From assembly GCF_903652925.1 (NCBI RefSeq), contig NZ_CAHLAR010000004.1, positions 248,001-312,000 of the forward strand: a DNA stretch of 64,000 bases, given 5' to 3'. Position numbers and translations under genes: made by a program. The DNA is from Achromobacter anxifer. GTDB taxonomy: Bacteria > Pseudomonadota > Gammaproteobacteria > Burkholderiales > Burkholderiaceae_B. Numbering within the stretch: position 1 is the stretch's first letter; each line of letters begins with the position of its first letter. The notes under the pieces are model-generated. The model saw only the letters and a program-made list of their open reading frames with translations, was not told the DNA's origin and ran no database searches. Shown here piece after piece: positions 16,909 through 24,640 of this stretch.

Positions 16909-17880
16909 ATGAAACGTCGTTCGTTCAATCGCTGCATTTTTTCCGCGCTGCTGGGCGGCGCCATGCTGGCCGCGGGGCCGGCGGCGCAGGCGCAGCAGTT
17001 CCCCAGCAGGGCCATCGAAGTCGTGGTTCCGTTCGCCGCGGGCGGCGGCACGGACGCGATGGCGCGCGCCATGGGCGACGCCTCGCGCAAGCACCTGTCG
17101 CAGCCGCTGGTGGTGTTGAACAAACCTGGGGCGGCGGGCGGCATCGGCCTGACCGAAGTGGCGAACGCCAAGCCCGACGGCTACAAGCTGGCGCTGGTGA
17201 CGGCCGACATGGTGATCATCCCCCACCTGGGCCTGACCAAGACCACCTACGAGAAATTCACGCCCATCATCCAGCTCAATGCGGATCCTTCGGCGATCAC
17301 CGTGGCGGCCGATTCGCCCTACAACACCATAGAAGCGTTCCTGGAGGCGGCGCGCGCCAAGCCGGAAAGCATGCAGGTCGGCAACGCGGGCATAGGCTCG
17401 ATCTGGCATCTGGCCGCCGCCGCGCTGGAAGACAAGACGGGCGCCAAGTTCAACCACATTCCGTTCAATGGCGGCAATCCCGCCGTGCTGGCCTTGCTGG
17501 GCGGCCATATCGACGCCGTGGCGGTCAGTCCGGCGGAAGTGATGCAGTACGTCAAGGCCGGCAAGCTCAAGCCGCTGGCGGTCATGGCCGATGCGCGCGT
17601 GCCGGGTTTCGAGAACGTGCCCACGCTGAAGGAACGCAATATCGATCTGTCCATCGGCACCTGGCGTGGCATCGCGGCGCCCAAGGGCACGCCGCAACCG
17701 GTGCTGGACGCGCTGGGCGCCGCGTTCCGCCAGGCGGCCGCCGAAGACAGCCTGAAGCGATTCATGGCGGAACAGAACCTGGGCTACGTCGTGGCGGACC
17801 AGCAGACCTTCACGGCCCTGATGGAGCGCGACAATGCAACCTTCAAGGGCCTGATCGAGAAGTTCGGCATGCGCCAGTAG
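16909..17880 (+). CDS. Bug-type tripartite tricarboxylate receptor (TctC family)
   Basis: 323 residues. Signal peptide ending AAGPAAQAQQ, then FPSRAIEVVVPFAAGGGTDAMAR, LVVLNKPGAAGGIGLTEV, KPDGYKLAL and the GNAGIGSIWHLAA loop of the Bug fold. RBS CCGGAGA lies upstream. It sits between the cupin gene (48 bases before) and two dehydrogenase genes (28 bases after), so it is probably the periplasmic binding or sensing component for the substrate of this catabolic cluster. No TctAB genes accompany it. Confidence 0.92.
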   Translation: MKRRSFNRCIFSALLGGAMLAAGPAAQAQQFPSRAIEVVVPFAAGGGTDAMARAMGDASRKHLSQPLVVLNKPGAAGGIGLTEVANAKPDGYKLALVTADMVIIPHLGLTKTTYEKFTPIIQLNADPSAITVAADSPYNTIEAFLEAARAKPESMQVGNAGIGSIWHLAAAALEDKTGAKFNHIPFNGGNPAVLALLGGHIDAVAVSPAEVMQYVKAGKLKPLAVMADARVPGFENVPTLKERNIDLSIGTWRGIAAPKGTPQPVLDALGAAFRQAAAEDSLKRFMAEQNLGYVVADQQTFTALMERDNATFKGLIEKFGMRQ

Positions 17881-17908
17881 GCTGGCCCGCAACAACGAGG
17901 AGCAAGAG

Positions 17909-18700
17909 ATGGATTTGGGCATTACCGGCAGGACCGCACTGGTGGGCGGCGCGAGCAAGGGCCTGGGCTATGGCTGCGCGCTGGCCCTGGTGCGCGAAGG
18001 AGTGAACGTGGTGATCGTCGCGCGTGGCGCGCAGGCGCTGGAAGTTGCGCGTCAGCAGCTGCTGCAGGCGCGTTCCGACGAGACGAGCTTCGTCAAGGCG
18101 GTGGCGGCCGACATCACGACGCCGCAAGGCCGTGACGCGGTGTTTGCCGTTCACCGCGACTACGACATCGTGGTCACCAACGCGGGCGGGCCGCCGCCCG
18201 GCGATTTCCGCGACTGGGACCGGGAGCAATGGATCCGCGCAGTCGACGCCAATATGCTCACGCCGATCGAACTGATCAAGGCCACGGTGGACGGCATGGC
18301 CGAGCGCGGCTTCGGCCGCATCGTCAACATCACGTCCAGCGCGGTCAAGGCGCCGATCGACATACTGGGCCTGTCCAACGGCGCCCGCAGCGGCCTGACC
18401 GGCTTTGTGGCCGGGGTGGCGCGCAGCGCGGTCGCGGCCCGGGGCGTCACGATCAACAACCTGCTGCCCGGCGCGTTCGCAACGGACCGGTTGAGCTCGG
18501 CCCTGGCGGCGTCCGCGGCCAAGAGCGGACAGGACACGCAGGTCTTGCGGGCCGCGCGTGAAGCTGCCATCCCGGCCAGGCGCTTCGGCAACGCCGAGGA
18601 GTTCGGCGCCATCTGCGCATTCCTGTGCAGCGTCCACGCGGGCTACGTCACCGGCCAGAACGTACTGGCCGACGGCGGCGCCTATCCAGGCACTTTCTGA
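17909..18700 (+). CDS. Short-chain dehydrogenase/reductase-like protein lacking YxxxK
   Basis: 263 residues. Rossmann fold with a variant cofactor motif GGASKGLGYG and NAGGPPP; the structural Asn region NMLTP and the Ser segment NITSSAVKAP are present. At the position of the catalytic YxxxK the sequence reads SNGAR, i.e. Tyr to Ser and Lys to Arg. C-terminal LADGGAYPGTF is normal. A subgroup of SDR proteins shares this SNxxR pattern, so it is probably not a sequencing artefact, but ordinary dehydrogenase chemistry is doubtful. It is followed 10 bases later by a conventional SDR. Confidence 0.88.
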   Translation: MDLGITGRTALVGGASKGLGYGCALALVREGVNVVIVARGAQALEVARQQLLQARSDETSFVKAVAADITTPQGRDAVFAVHRDYDIVVTNAGGPPPGDFRDWDREQWIRAVDANMLTPIELIKATVDGMAERGFGRIVNITSSAVKAPIDILGLSNGARSGLTGFVAGVARSAVAARGVTINNLLPGAFATDRLSSALAASAAKSGQDTQVLRAAREAAIPARRFGNAEEFGAICAFLCSVHAGYVTGQNVLADGGAYPGTF

Positions 18701-18710
18701 GCGAGCGGGC

Positions 18711-19430
18711 ATGACATATCAAGCGGATCTGTTTGCCGGCAAGACGGCGCTCGTAACGGGCGCCACGCAGGGCATAGGCGCGGCCGTCGCCAACCGGCTG
18801 GCGGCGCTGGGCGCTCGCACGATCGCCGTGGGCCTGCAATCGGAGTCGGACGAACTGGCCCCGGGGATTGAAGTGCGCCTGGGCGACGTCAGCCAGGGCG
18901 CGGATGTCGAGCGCCTGTTGCAGGGCCTGGACGATCTGGACATCGTGGTCAATTGCGCCGGCATCATCCGCCGCGGGGCGGAGCACGATCCGGCCGTGTT
19001 CGAGCAGGTGGTGGCCATCAACCTGACCGGCACCATGCGCGTGTGCGGCGCGGCGCGTGAGCGCTTGGCGCGTCGCCGCGGCTGCATCGTGAACACGGCG
19101 TCGATGCTGAGCTTCTTCGGCGGGTCCCTGGTGCCGGCCTATGCGGCCAGCAAGGGCGGTGTGGCGCAACTGACCAAGTCGCTGGCGCTGGCCTATGCGT
19201 CCGAGGGCGTCCGCGTCAATGCGGTGGCGCCGGGCTGGATCGCCACGCCGCTCACGCAGGCTTTGCAGGACGACCCCGAACGCGCGGGCCCGATCCTGCA
19301 GCGCACGCCGCTGGGGCGCTGGGGCAAGCCCGAGGACGTGGCCGATGGGGTGGCCTTTCTGTGCGCGCCCGCGGCTTCGTTCATGACCGGCGTGATTCTG
19401 CCGGTGGACGGCGGCTACCTGGTGGCCTGA
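18711..19430 (+). CDS. Short-chain dehydrogenase/reductase
   Basis: 239 residues from the ATG at 18711. Classical SDR with TGATQGIG cofactor motif, NCAGIIR, catalytic Ser in NTASMLS, YAASKGG (YxxxK intact), the VAPGWIATPLT loop and C-terminal LPVDGGYLVA. NAD(P)-dependent oxidation or reduction of an alcohol/ketone. Immediately behind the atypical SDR and probably in one transcript with the cupin and Bug genes. The frame is open further upstream, but those residues are the alternative frame of the previous gene. Confidence 0.93.
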   Translation: MTYQADLFAGKTALVTGATQGIGAAVANRLAALGARTIAVGLQSESDELAPGIEVRLGDVSQGADVERLLQGLDDLDIVVNCAGIIRRGAEHDPAVFEQVVAINLTGTMRVCGAARERLARRRGCIVNTASMLSFFGGSLVPAYAASKGGVAQLTKSLALAYASEGVRVNAVAPGWIATPLTQALQDDPERAGPILQRTPLGRWGKPEDVADGVAFLCAPAASFMTGVILPVDGGYLVA

Positions 19431-19533
19431 CGGGCCGCCGCGCCGTGTACGCGGGCAGGCGTTTGCAGGGATAATGGCGGGGCCGCGCCGCAAGGGCGGC
19501 ACCGCTCGTACCGTCAACGCCACGTTTTCCGCC

Positions 19534-20364
19534 ATGTCAGAACTGCCGCCAGTCGCCAACCCTCCCGCCGCGCAGGTGGCGGGTACAGCCGCCTTTTCGA
19601 AGTTCATGCACGTGCTGCAGGTTGTGGCCGACACGCCCGAATCCATGACTGTGGCCGAACTCAGCAAGCGCAGCGGCTATCCACGGCCGACCGTGTACCG
19701 CACGGTGGCCGCGCTGGTGGCCGAGCGCCTGCTGGCCGAACATCCCGTCACTGGCAAGCTGAGCCTGGGGCCGCGGCTGATCCAGCTTGCCAGCCGCAGT
19801 TGGGGCCGTTCGGAGATGCGGCTGGCGGCGGTCGAGAACCTGAAGCAGTTGCGCGACGTCACGGGCGAGACCGTGCACCTGGCCGTGCCCAACGGCCAGC
19901 ACATGGTCTATATCGAAAAGCTGGAAAGCCCGAGCGTGGTGCAGATGAATTCACGCATCGGCACCAACGTGTCCATGTACTCGACAGCGGTGGGCAAGGC
20001 CTACCTGGCCATGCTCGACGAGACGGCCCTGCAGGCCGCGTTGGACCTGCTGCCGCAGCCGTTCGCATGCCATACGCCCAACACCGTCAAGGACACTGCC
20101 GCGCTGCGGCGCCAGCTTGAATCGGTGCGCGCGCGCGGCTGGGCGGTGGATGATGAGGAGAACGAGGCAGGCATCTATTGTTTCGGCGCTCCGATCTTCG
20201 GGCAGAACGGCGTGCCGGTGGCGGCCATCAGCGTGAGCACGCTGCGGTTCCGTCAGAAGCCGGACCCGGAAGCGGCCTATGTGGCGCCGCTGCTGGCGGC
20301 CTGCCGCGCCATCACGCAGCGCATTGCCGGCACGCCGATGCTGGCCAGCAGCGATCTGCTGTAG
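19534..20364 (+). CDS. IclR-family transcriptional regulator
   Basis: 276 residues from the ATG at 19534; an alternative ATG at 19474 would add 20 residues but its AGGG is only three bases away. N-terminal winged helix (MTVAELSKRSGYPRPTVYRTV) and C-terminal effector domain (GETVHLAVPNGQHMVYIEKL, STAVGKAYLA). Sits at the end of the cupin-Bug-SDR-SDR run, same strand, and is the likely regulator of that cluster. Convergent with the following Bug gene. Confidence 0.9.
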   Translation: MSELPPVANPPAAQVAGTAAFSKFMHVLQVVADTPESMTVAELSKRSGYPRPTVYRTVAALVAERLLAEHPVTGKLSLGPRLIQLASRSWGRSEMRLAAVENLKQLRDVTGETVHLAVPNGQHMVYIEKLESPSVVQMNSRIGTNVSMYSTAVGKAYLAMLDETALQAALDLLPQPFACHTPNTVKDTAALRRQLESVRARGWAVDDEENEAGIYCFGAPIFGQNGVPVAAISVSTLRFRQKPDPEAAYVAPLLAACRAITQRIAGTPMLASSDLL

Positions 20365-20395
20365 CGCCAGCGGACGGCGAAGCCGGCGCTTTCGT

Positions 20396-21358
20396 TCACT
20401 CGGGCTGGATGCCAGCCTTCTTGATGATGTCGCCCCATTTCTTCGACTCTGCCTGCTGGAACTTGGCGAGTTCGTCCGGCGTGGACGTTGCGGGATCGGT
20501 GCCGGTCTGCGAGTAGAACTGTTTGGCGGGCGCGCTTTCCGTGGCCTTCACCAGCAGTTCGTTCAGGCGCTTGACGACATCCGGCGGCGTGCCGGCCGGT
20601 GCATAGGCAGCGAACCAGTAACCCATCTCGTAGCCCGGCACGCCGGCCTCGGCGATGGTGGGCACGTCCGGCGCCAGCGGCGAACGCGCCAGGCCGGTGA
20701 CGCCCAGGGCGCGCAGCTTGCCCGACTTGACCTGGGGCAGGCCGGTGGCCGTGTCCGTGATCATCATGTCGATCTGGCCGCCCAGCAGGTCCGTGACCGC
20801 CAGCGGGTTGCTCTTGTACGGCACGTGCAGCAGCTGGACGCCGGCCATCTGCTGCAGCAGTTCGCCCGCGATGCGGCTGCTGGAGCTGCCGCTGCCAAAG
20901 CTCAGCTTGCCGGGCGATTGCTTGGCCTGGGCCAGGAAGTCGCCTACGGTCTTGGCCTGCGAGTTCGGATTGACCACCATGATCTGGCCGCCTTTGCCCA
21001 GCAGCGTCAGGGGCGCGTAGTCCTTGACCGGGTTGTAGGTCAGGGTCTTGTAGAGATGTTCGTTGGCGGCGTGCGTGGTGTTGGTAGTGATCAGCACCGT
21101 GTAGCCGTCGGGGGCCGCGCGGGCGCCAGCGGCGGCGCCTATCATCGCGCTGGCGCCGGGCTTGTTCTCGATCACCACCGCCTGGCCGGTCTGTTCCGTG
21201 ACGCCCTGGCCGATGGCGCGGCCGATCTGGTCGGTGGCGCTGCCGGCCGCGAACGGCACGATGAAGGTGATGGGCTTGGCGGGGAATTGGGCCATCGCGC
21301 TCAAGGGCAGGGCGGCGGCCAGCAGCAAGGCCAGCCGGCCTTTGGAAGCAATGCGCAT
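20396..21358 (-). CDS. Bug-type tripartite tricarboxylate receptor (TctC family)
   Basis: 320 residues from the Met at 21358; RBS AGGAGACAC lies upstream, and a longer in-frame reading is a shadow of other genes. Signal peptide ending LSAMAQ, then FPAKPITFIVPFAAGSATDQIGR, VVIENKPGASAMIG, DGYTVLITT and the GGQIDMMITD region. It follows two AtuA-related genes on the same strand with a 35-base gap, so it probably provides periplasmic recognition of the substrate of that pathway. Confidence 0.93.
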   Translation of the reverse strand: MRIASKGRLALLLAAALPLSAMAQFPAKPITFIVPFAAGSATDQIGRAIGQGVTEQTGQAVVIENKPGASAMIGAAAGARAAPDGYTVLITTNTTHAANEHLYKTLTYNPVKDYAPLTLLGKGGQIMVVNPNSQAKTVGDFLAQAKQSPGKLSFGSGSSSSRIAGELLQQMAGVQLLHVPYKSNPLAVTDLLGGQIDMMITDTATGLPQVKSGKLRALGVTGLARSPLAPDVPTIAEAGVPGYEMGYWFAAYAPAGTPPDVVKRLNELLVKATESAPAKQFYSQTGTDPATSTPDELAKFQQAESKKWGDIIKKAGIQPE

Positions 21359-21393
21359 GTGTGTCTCCTGTGGGTTTTTTATAGGAATGGAAA

Positions 21394-21777
21394 TCAGGCG
21401 GCCGCGGGGCGGTCGCCGGGTACGTCCGGCAGCCGGCCGGCCAGCGCGGGGCTGACTTCGACCGTCAGGTCCAGCAATCGGAAGGACAGGCTCTTGCCAT
21501 GCGTGTCCAGGTTGAGGGCGTCGTTGACGCCGCCGTCCAGCACGCCTTCCAGCACGAAGTTCATGGCGTGCAGCGTGGGCAGCAGGTAGCGGGTCACGCG
21601 CGAGGGATGGCGGTAGGCGAACCACGCGGCGACGCGCGCCTCGGTGACCTGCGCGGCCAGCGCCTCGTAGCATTCCGGGTCCCAGGCGATCAGGCTCAGG
21701 TTGGAGATGTCGCCCTTGTCGCCGGAACGGCTGTGCGCCAGGCGGTACAAGGGGACGGCGATCAGCGGCGGGTTCAT
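21394..21777 (-). CDS. AtuA C-terminal-domain-like small protein
   Basis: 127 residues. It contains LYRLAHSRSGDKGDISNLSLIAW, the signature of the ferredoxin-fold C-terminal domain of AtuA (acyclic terpene utilisation). In Pseudomonas AtuA this domain is fused to the DUF1446 domain; here it is a separate gene whose ATG overlaps the stop of the DUF1446 gene (ATGA). A role as second subunit of an AtuA-like enzyme is inferred. Reaction unknown. Confidence 0.8.
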   Translation of the reverse strand: MNPPLIAVPLYRLAHSRSGDKGDISNLSLIAWDPECYEALAAQVTEARVAAWFAYRHPSRVTRYLLPTLHAMNFVLEGVLDGGVNDALNLDTHGKSLSFRLLDLTVEVSPALAGRLPDVPGDRPAAA

Positions 21778-23132
21778 TGCGAGGCTTCCTCCAGGAAGGC
21801 CCAGCCGCTGGGCACGGCGTCGCGCGGCAAGGTGCAGGACATCATGTTCAGGCGCGGACGCAACGCCGTGCGCACGCCGCCGCCGCCGGCCGGGCCGCAG
21901 GTATAGAGCGCGTTGACTTCACGCAGCACGCTCTCGGCCAGCTTGCGGTCCATGTGTTCCGCCGCGATGCGCAGGCGCACGTCGCGCCCGTGGCCGGCCG
22001 GCAGGGCGGACAGCATCTCGCCCGCGTCGTCGCCCAGGATGCTGATGGCGCCGATCAGGTCGGCGCGCAGGCGCAGGGCCGGATCCAGCCGCTTACGCAC
22101 GATGTCCGCCGCCAGGCGGGCGCGCGCCTCGGCCTGCACCCCCGCATAGGAGATCTCGGCCTCGGCCAGCCAGCCGCCGCGGTAGCAGACGTTGACCTTG
22201 AGCTCGTCAGGGCGGGCATGGCCGGTGATGCCGCGCACCGCCACGCGATCGCCGCTCAGCTCGGCCACGCTGGCGCGGCTCAGGTCGGCAATGACGTCGG
22301 GCGTCAGATAGCGCGCGGGGTCGTGCACCTCGTACAGTAGTTGTTCCTTGACTGTGCGTGCATCGACCATGCCGCCCGTGCCGTCGGCCTTGCCGATCAC
22401 GAACTCGCCGTCGGCGTGGATCTCGGCGATGGGAAAGCCGGCGGCATGCACGTCCGGCACGTCCTTCAGACCGGGCACGCAGAAGTAGCCGCCAGTCACC
22501 TGCAGGCCGCACTCCAGCATGTGGCCCGCCATGGTGCCGCGGCCCAGGAGCGGCCAATCATCCATGGCCCAGCCGAAGTGGGCCAGTGCCGGCCCCAGCG
22601 TCAAGGAGGGATCCGACACGCGGCCCGCCACCACGACCTGGGCGCCGGCGGTGAGCGCCTGCGCGATCTCGGCCGCGCCCAGATAGGCGGTGGCGCTGAC
22701 GACGTCCTGTCCGTCCAGCGCGCCGCCGAGGCGCTGGCGCAGCAGGTCCCGCTGCGCATCGCTGTTGAGGGCATCGCCGTGGACCACCGCAATGCGCGGG
22801 ACGGGCAGGCCTTGCTGCCGCGCGAGCGCCGCGATGCGCCTGGCTGCGGCCTCTGGGTTGGCGGCGCCGAAATTGCCGACGATGGCGATGCCATGGCGCA
22901 GGCAGTCGGCCAGCACCGGGCCGACCAGTTCATCCAGCAGCGGCTCATAGCCGCGCTCGGGATCGTCGTTGCGCGCCAGTTGCGCCAGCGCGAGCGTGCG
23001 TTCGGCCAGGGTCTCGTAGATCAGCACGCCGCCGCCTCGGGCGATGAGCGTGCGCACCACGGCCGCGGCGCCGTCGCTGCGGTCGCCGGAAAAGCCGGAG
23101 GCGCAGCCTATGTACAGGGGAGATTGAGACAT
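21774..23132 (-). CDS. DUF1446/AtuA-like acyclic terpene utilisation protein, N-terminal domain only
   Basis: 452 residues from the Met at 23132. Matches the AtuA N-terminal (DUF1446) family: IGCASGFSGDRSDGA at the start, YETLAERTLALAQL, GNFGAANPEAAARR, GRVSDPSLTLGPALAHFGW, HMLECGLQVTGGYF, ADGTGGMVDARTVKEQLLYEVHDP. AtuA is required for citronellol/geraniol catabolism in pseudomonads but its chemistry is not settled. The other atu genes are absent here, so another branched substrate is possible. Divergent from a LysR gene and translationally coupled to the AtuA-C-like gene. Confidence 0.85.
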   Translation of the reverse strand: MSQSPLYIGCASGFSGDRSDGAAAVVRTLIARGGGVLIYETLAERTLALAQLARNDDPERGYEPLLDELVGPVLADCLRHGIAIVGNFGAANPEAAARRIAALARQQGLPVPRIAVVHGDALNSDAQRDLLRQRLGGALDGQDVVSATAYLGAAEIAQALTAGAQVVVAGRVSDPSLTLGPALAHFGWAMDDWPLLGRGTMAGHMLECGLQVTGGYFCVPGLKDVPDVHAAGFPIAEIHADGEFVIGKADGTGGMVDARTVKEQLLYEVHDPARYLTPDVIADLSRASVAELSGDRVAVRGITGHARPDELKVNVCYRGGWLAEAEISYAGVQAEARARLAADIVRKRLDPALRLRADLIGAISILGDDAGEMLSALPAGHGRDVRLRIAAEHMDRKLAESVLREVNALYTCGPAGGGGVRTALRPRLNMMSCTLPRDAVPSGWAFLEEASQ

Positions 23133-23229
23133 GCGGGATCTGGGCGGGAAGAGGGTGTCCGGACCCACTATAGGCATCGCTCGCTGATCAGTAAAATAGA
23201 AAGATCGGATCAATTCATAGAGAAAAGCC

Positions 23230-24129
23230 ATGAATCTGTCAGCCCGGCAATTGCGCGCCTTCGTGGCCCTGGCCGAGGAAAGGCACTTCACTCGCGCGGC
23301 GCAGCGCTGCCATCTGACGCAGCCGGCCTTCAGCGCCCTGATCCGCCAGCTGGAGGACAGCGCGGGCGTGCGGCTGTTCGACCGCAACACGCGTCACGTG
23401 GAGTTGACGGCCGAGGGTCAGGTGCTGGATGCCACGGCGCGCAGGCTGCTGGCCGACATGGACCTGGTCATGGAAGACCTGCGCGACCACGCGGCGCGCA
23501 AGCGCGGGCGGGTGGCGCTGGCGGCGTTGCCTTCGCTGGCGGCCGGCTGGCTGCCGGGCCTGCTGGCGCGATTTCGCGACGCCTATCCCGGGATCACGGT
23601 GGACCTGCACGACGCCTTGCTTGATCCTTGCCTGGATCTGGTACAGGCGGGGCAGGTGGATTTCGCCGTGGCGTCGCGGCGGCCCGACATGAACGAACTG
23701 GATAGCGAGTTCCTGCACGCCGACCGCTATTTCCTGGTGTGCCGCGCCGATCATCCGCTGGCGGACGCGGGCAAGGCGCGCTTGCGCGACATCCTGCGCT
23801 ACCCCATGATCCAGCTCGCGCGCGGCAGCAGCGTGCGCAAGCACCTGGAAGGGGCTCTGGGGGCCGACGCGCCGGCCCCCGTCTTCGAAGTCGAGCACCT
23901 GGCCACCGTCACCGGGCTGGTGCGCGCGGGCCTGGGCGTCTCGGTGGTGCCGGCCATGACGCTGTTCCATTTCGGCGGCGCCGATCTGCGCATCGTGCCG
24001 TTGGCCGGCAAGACCTTGACCAGGCCGCTATACCTGGTCCGCCGCAAGGGACGCACGCTGTCGGTGGCGGCGCAGGCCTTGTACGACCTGCTGCGGGAGC
24101 ACCGGCAGGATATGGATGATCCTCCCTAA
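23230..24129 (+). CDS. LysR-family transcriptional regulator
   Basis: 299 residues. Winged helix at the N-terminus (RQLRAFVALAEERHFTRAAQRCHLTQPAFSALIRQLED) and a LysR substrate-binding domain. The start at 23230 is preceded by AGAGAAAAG. It is divergent from the AtuA-like operon across a 97-base AT-richer region containing GATC/ATAG motifs, so it is the probable regulator of that operon. Effector unknown. Confidence 0.92.
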   Translation: MNLSARQLRAFVALAEERHFTRAAQRCHLTQPAFSALIRQLEDSAGVRLFDRNTRHVELTAEGQVLDATARRLLADMDLVMEDLRDHAARKRGRVALAALPSLAAGWLPGLLARFRDAYPGITVDLHDALLDPCLDLVQAGQVDFAVASRRPDMNELDSEFLHADRYFLVCRADHPLADAGKARLRDILRYPMIQLARGSSVRKHLEGALGADAPAPVFEVEHLATVTGLVRAGLGVSVVPAMTLFHFGGADLRIVPLAGKTLTRPLYLVRRKGRTLSVAAQALYDLLREHRQDMDDPP

Positions 24130-24214
24130 GGCGTTCAGCTACTTTCGCAAAAGTCTATTGCTGGATAAACTTCGATAGTTGTAGCTTCTATCCGTCAATC
24201 GAAGGATTCCGCTC

Positions 24215-24601
24215 ATGAGCAAGCAAATCATTCATACCGACACCGCGCCCGCCGCGGTAGGCCCTTACTCGCAAGCGGTTGCCGTAAGCGGCACCAAGAC
24301 TGTGTACCTTTCGGGCCAGATCGGCCTGGAGCCGGGCACCGGCGATCTGGTTTCCGAGAACTTTGACGCACAGGTGCGCCAGGCTTTCGCCAACATGCAG
24401 GAAGTCATCAAGGCCGCTGGCGGCACGCTGGACAATGTCGTCAAGCTCACGCTGTTCCTGACCGATCTGGGCAAGTTCGCGGCCGCCAACGCGATCATGG
24501 CCGAGATCATTCCCCAGCCGTTCCCGGCGCGTTCGACCATCGGCGTGGCCAGCCTGCCCAAGGGCGCGCAGTTCGAGGTCGAGGCCATTCTGGTCCTGTA
24601 A
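24215..24601 (+). CDS. ridA: RidA family reactive enamine/imine deaminase
   Basis: 128 residues. Family motifs TDTAPAAVGPYSQAV, VYLSGQIGLEPGTG, NMQEVIKAAGGTLDNVVK and the C-terminal signature PARSTIGVASLPKGAQFEVEA with the catalytic Arg. It hydrolyses 2-aminoacrylate and similar enamines produced by PLP enzymes such as threonine/serine dehydratase. Full length, single domain. It lies 39 bases upstream of recG, same strand. Confidence 0.96.
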   Translation: MSKQIIHTDTAPAAVGPYSQAVAVSGTKTVYLSGQIGLEPGTGDLVSENFDAQVRQAFANMQEVIKAAGGTLDNVVKLTLFLTDLGKFAAANAIMAEIIPQPFPARSTIGVASLPKGAQFEVEAILVL

Positions 24602-24640
24602 GGCCCACCCGGACTTTTCATTTCAGGGGTTCGTTTCTCC

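Noticed and set aside
20365-20395. Terminator between the IclR gene and the convergent Bug gene
   Set aside because: No convincing stem with T-run in the 31-base gap.
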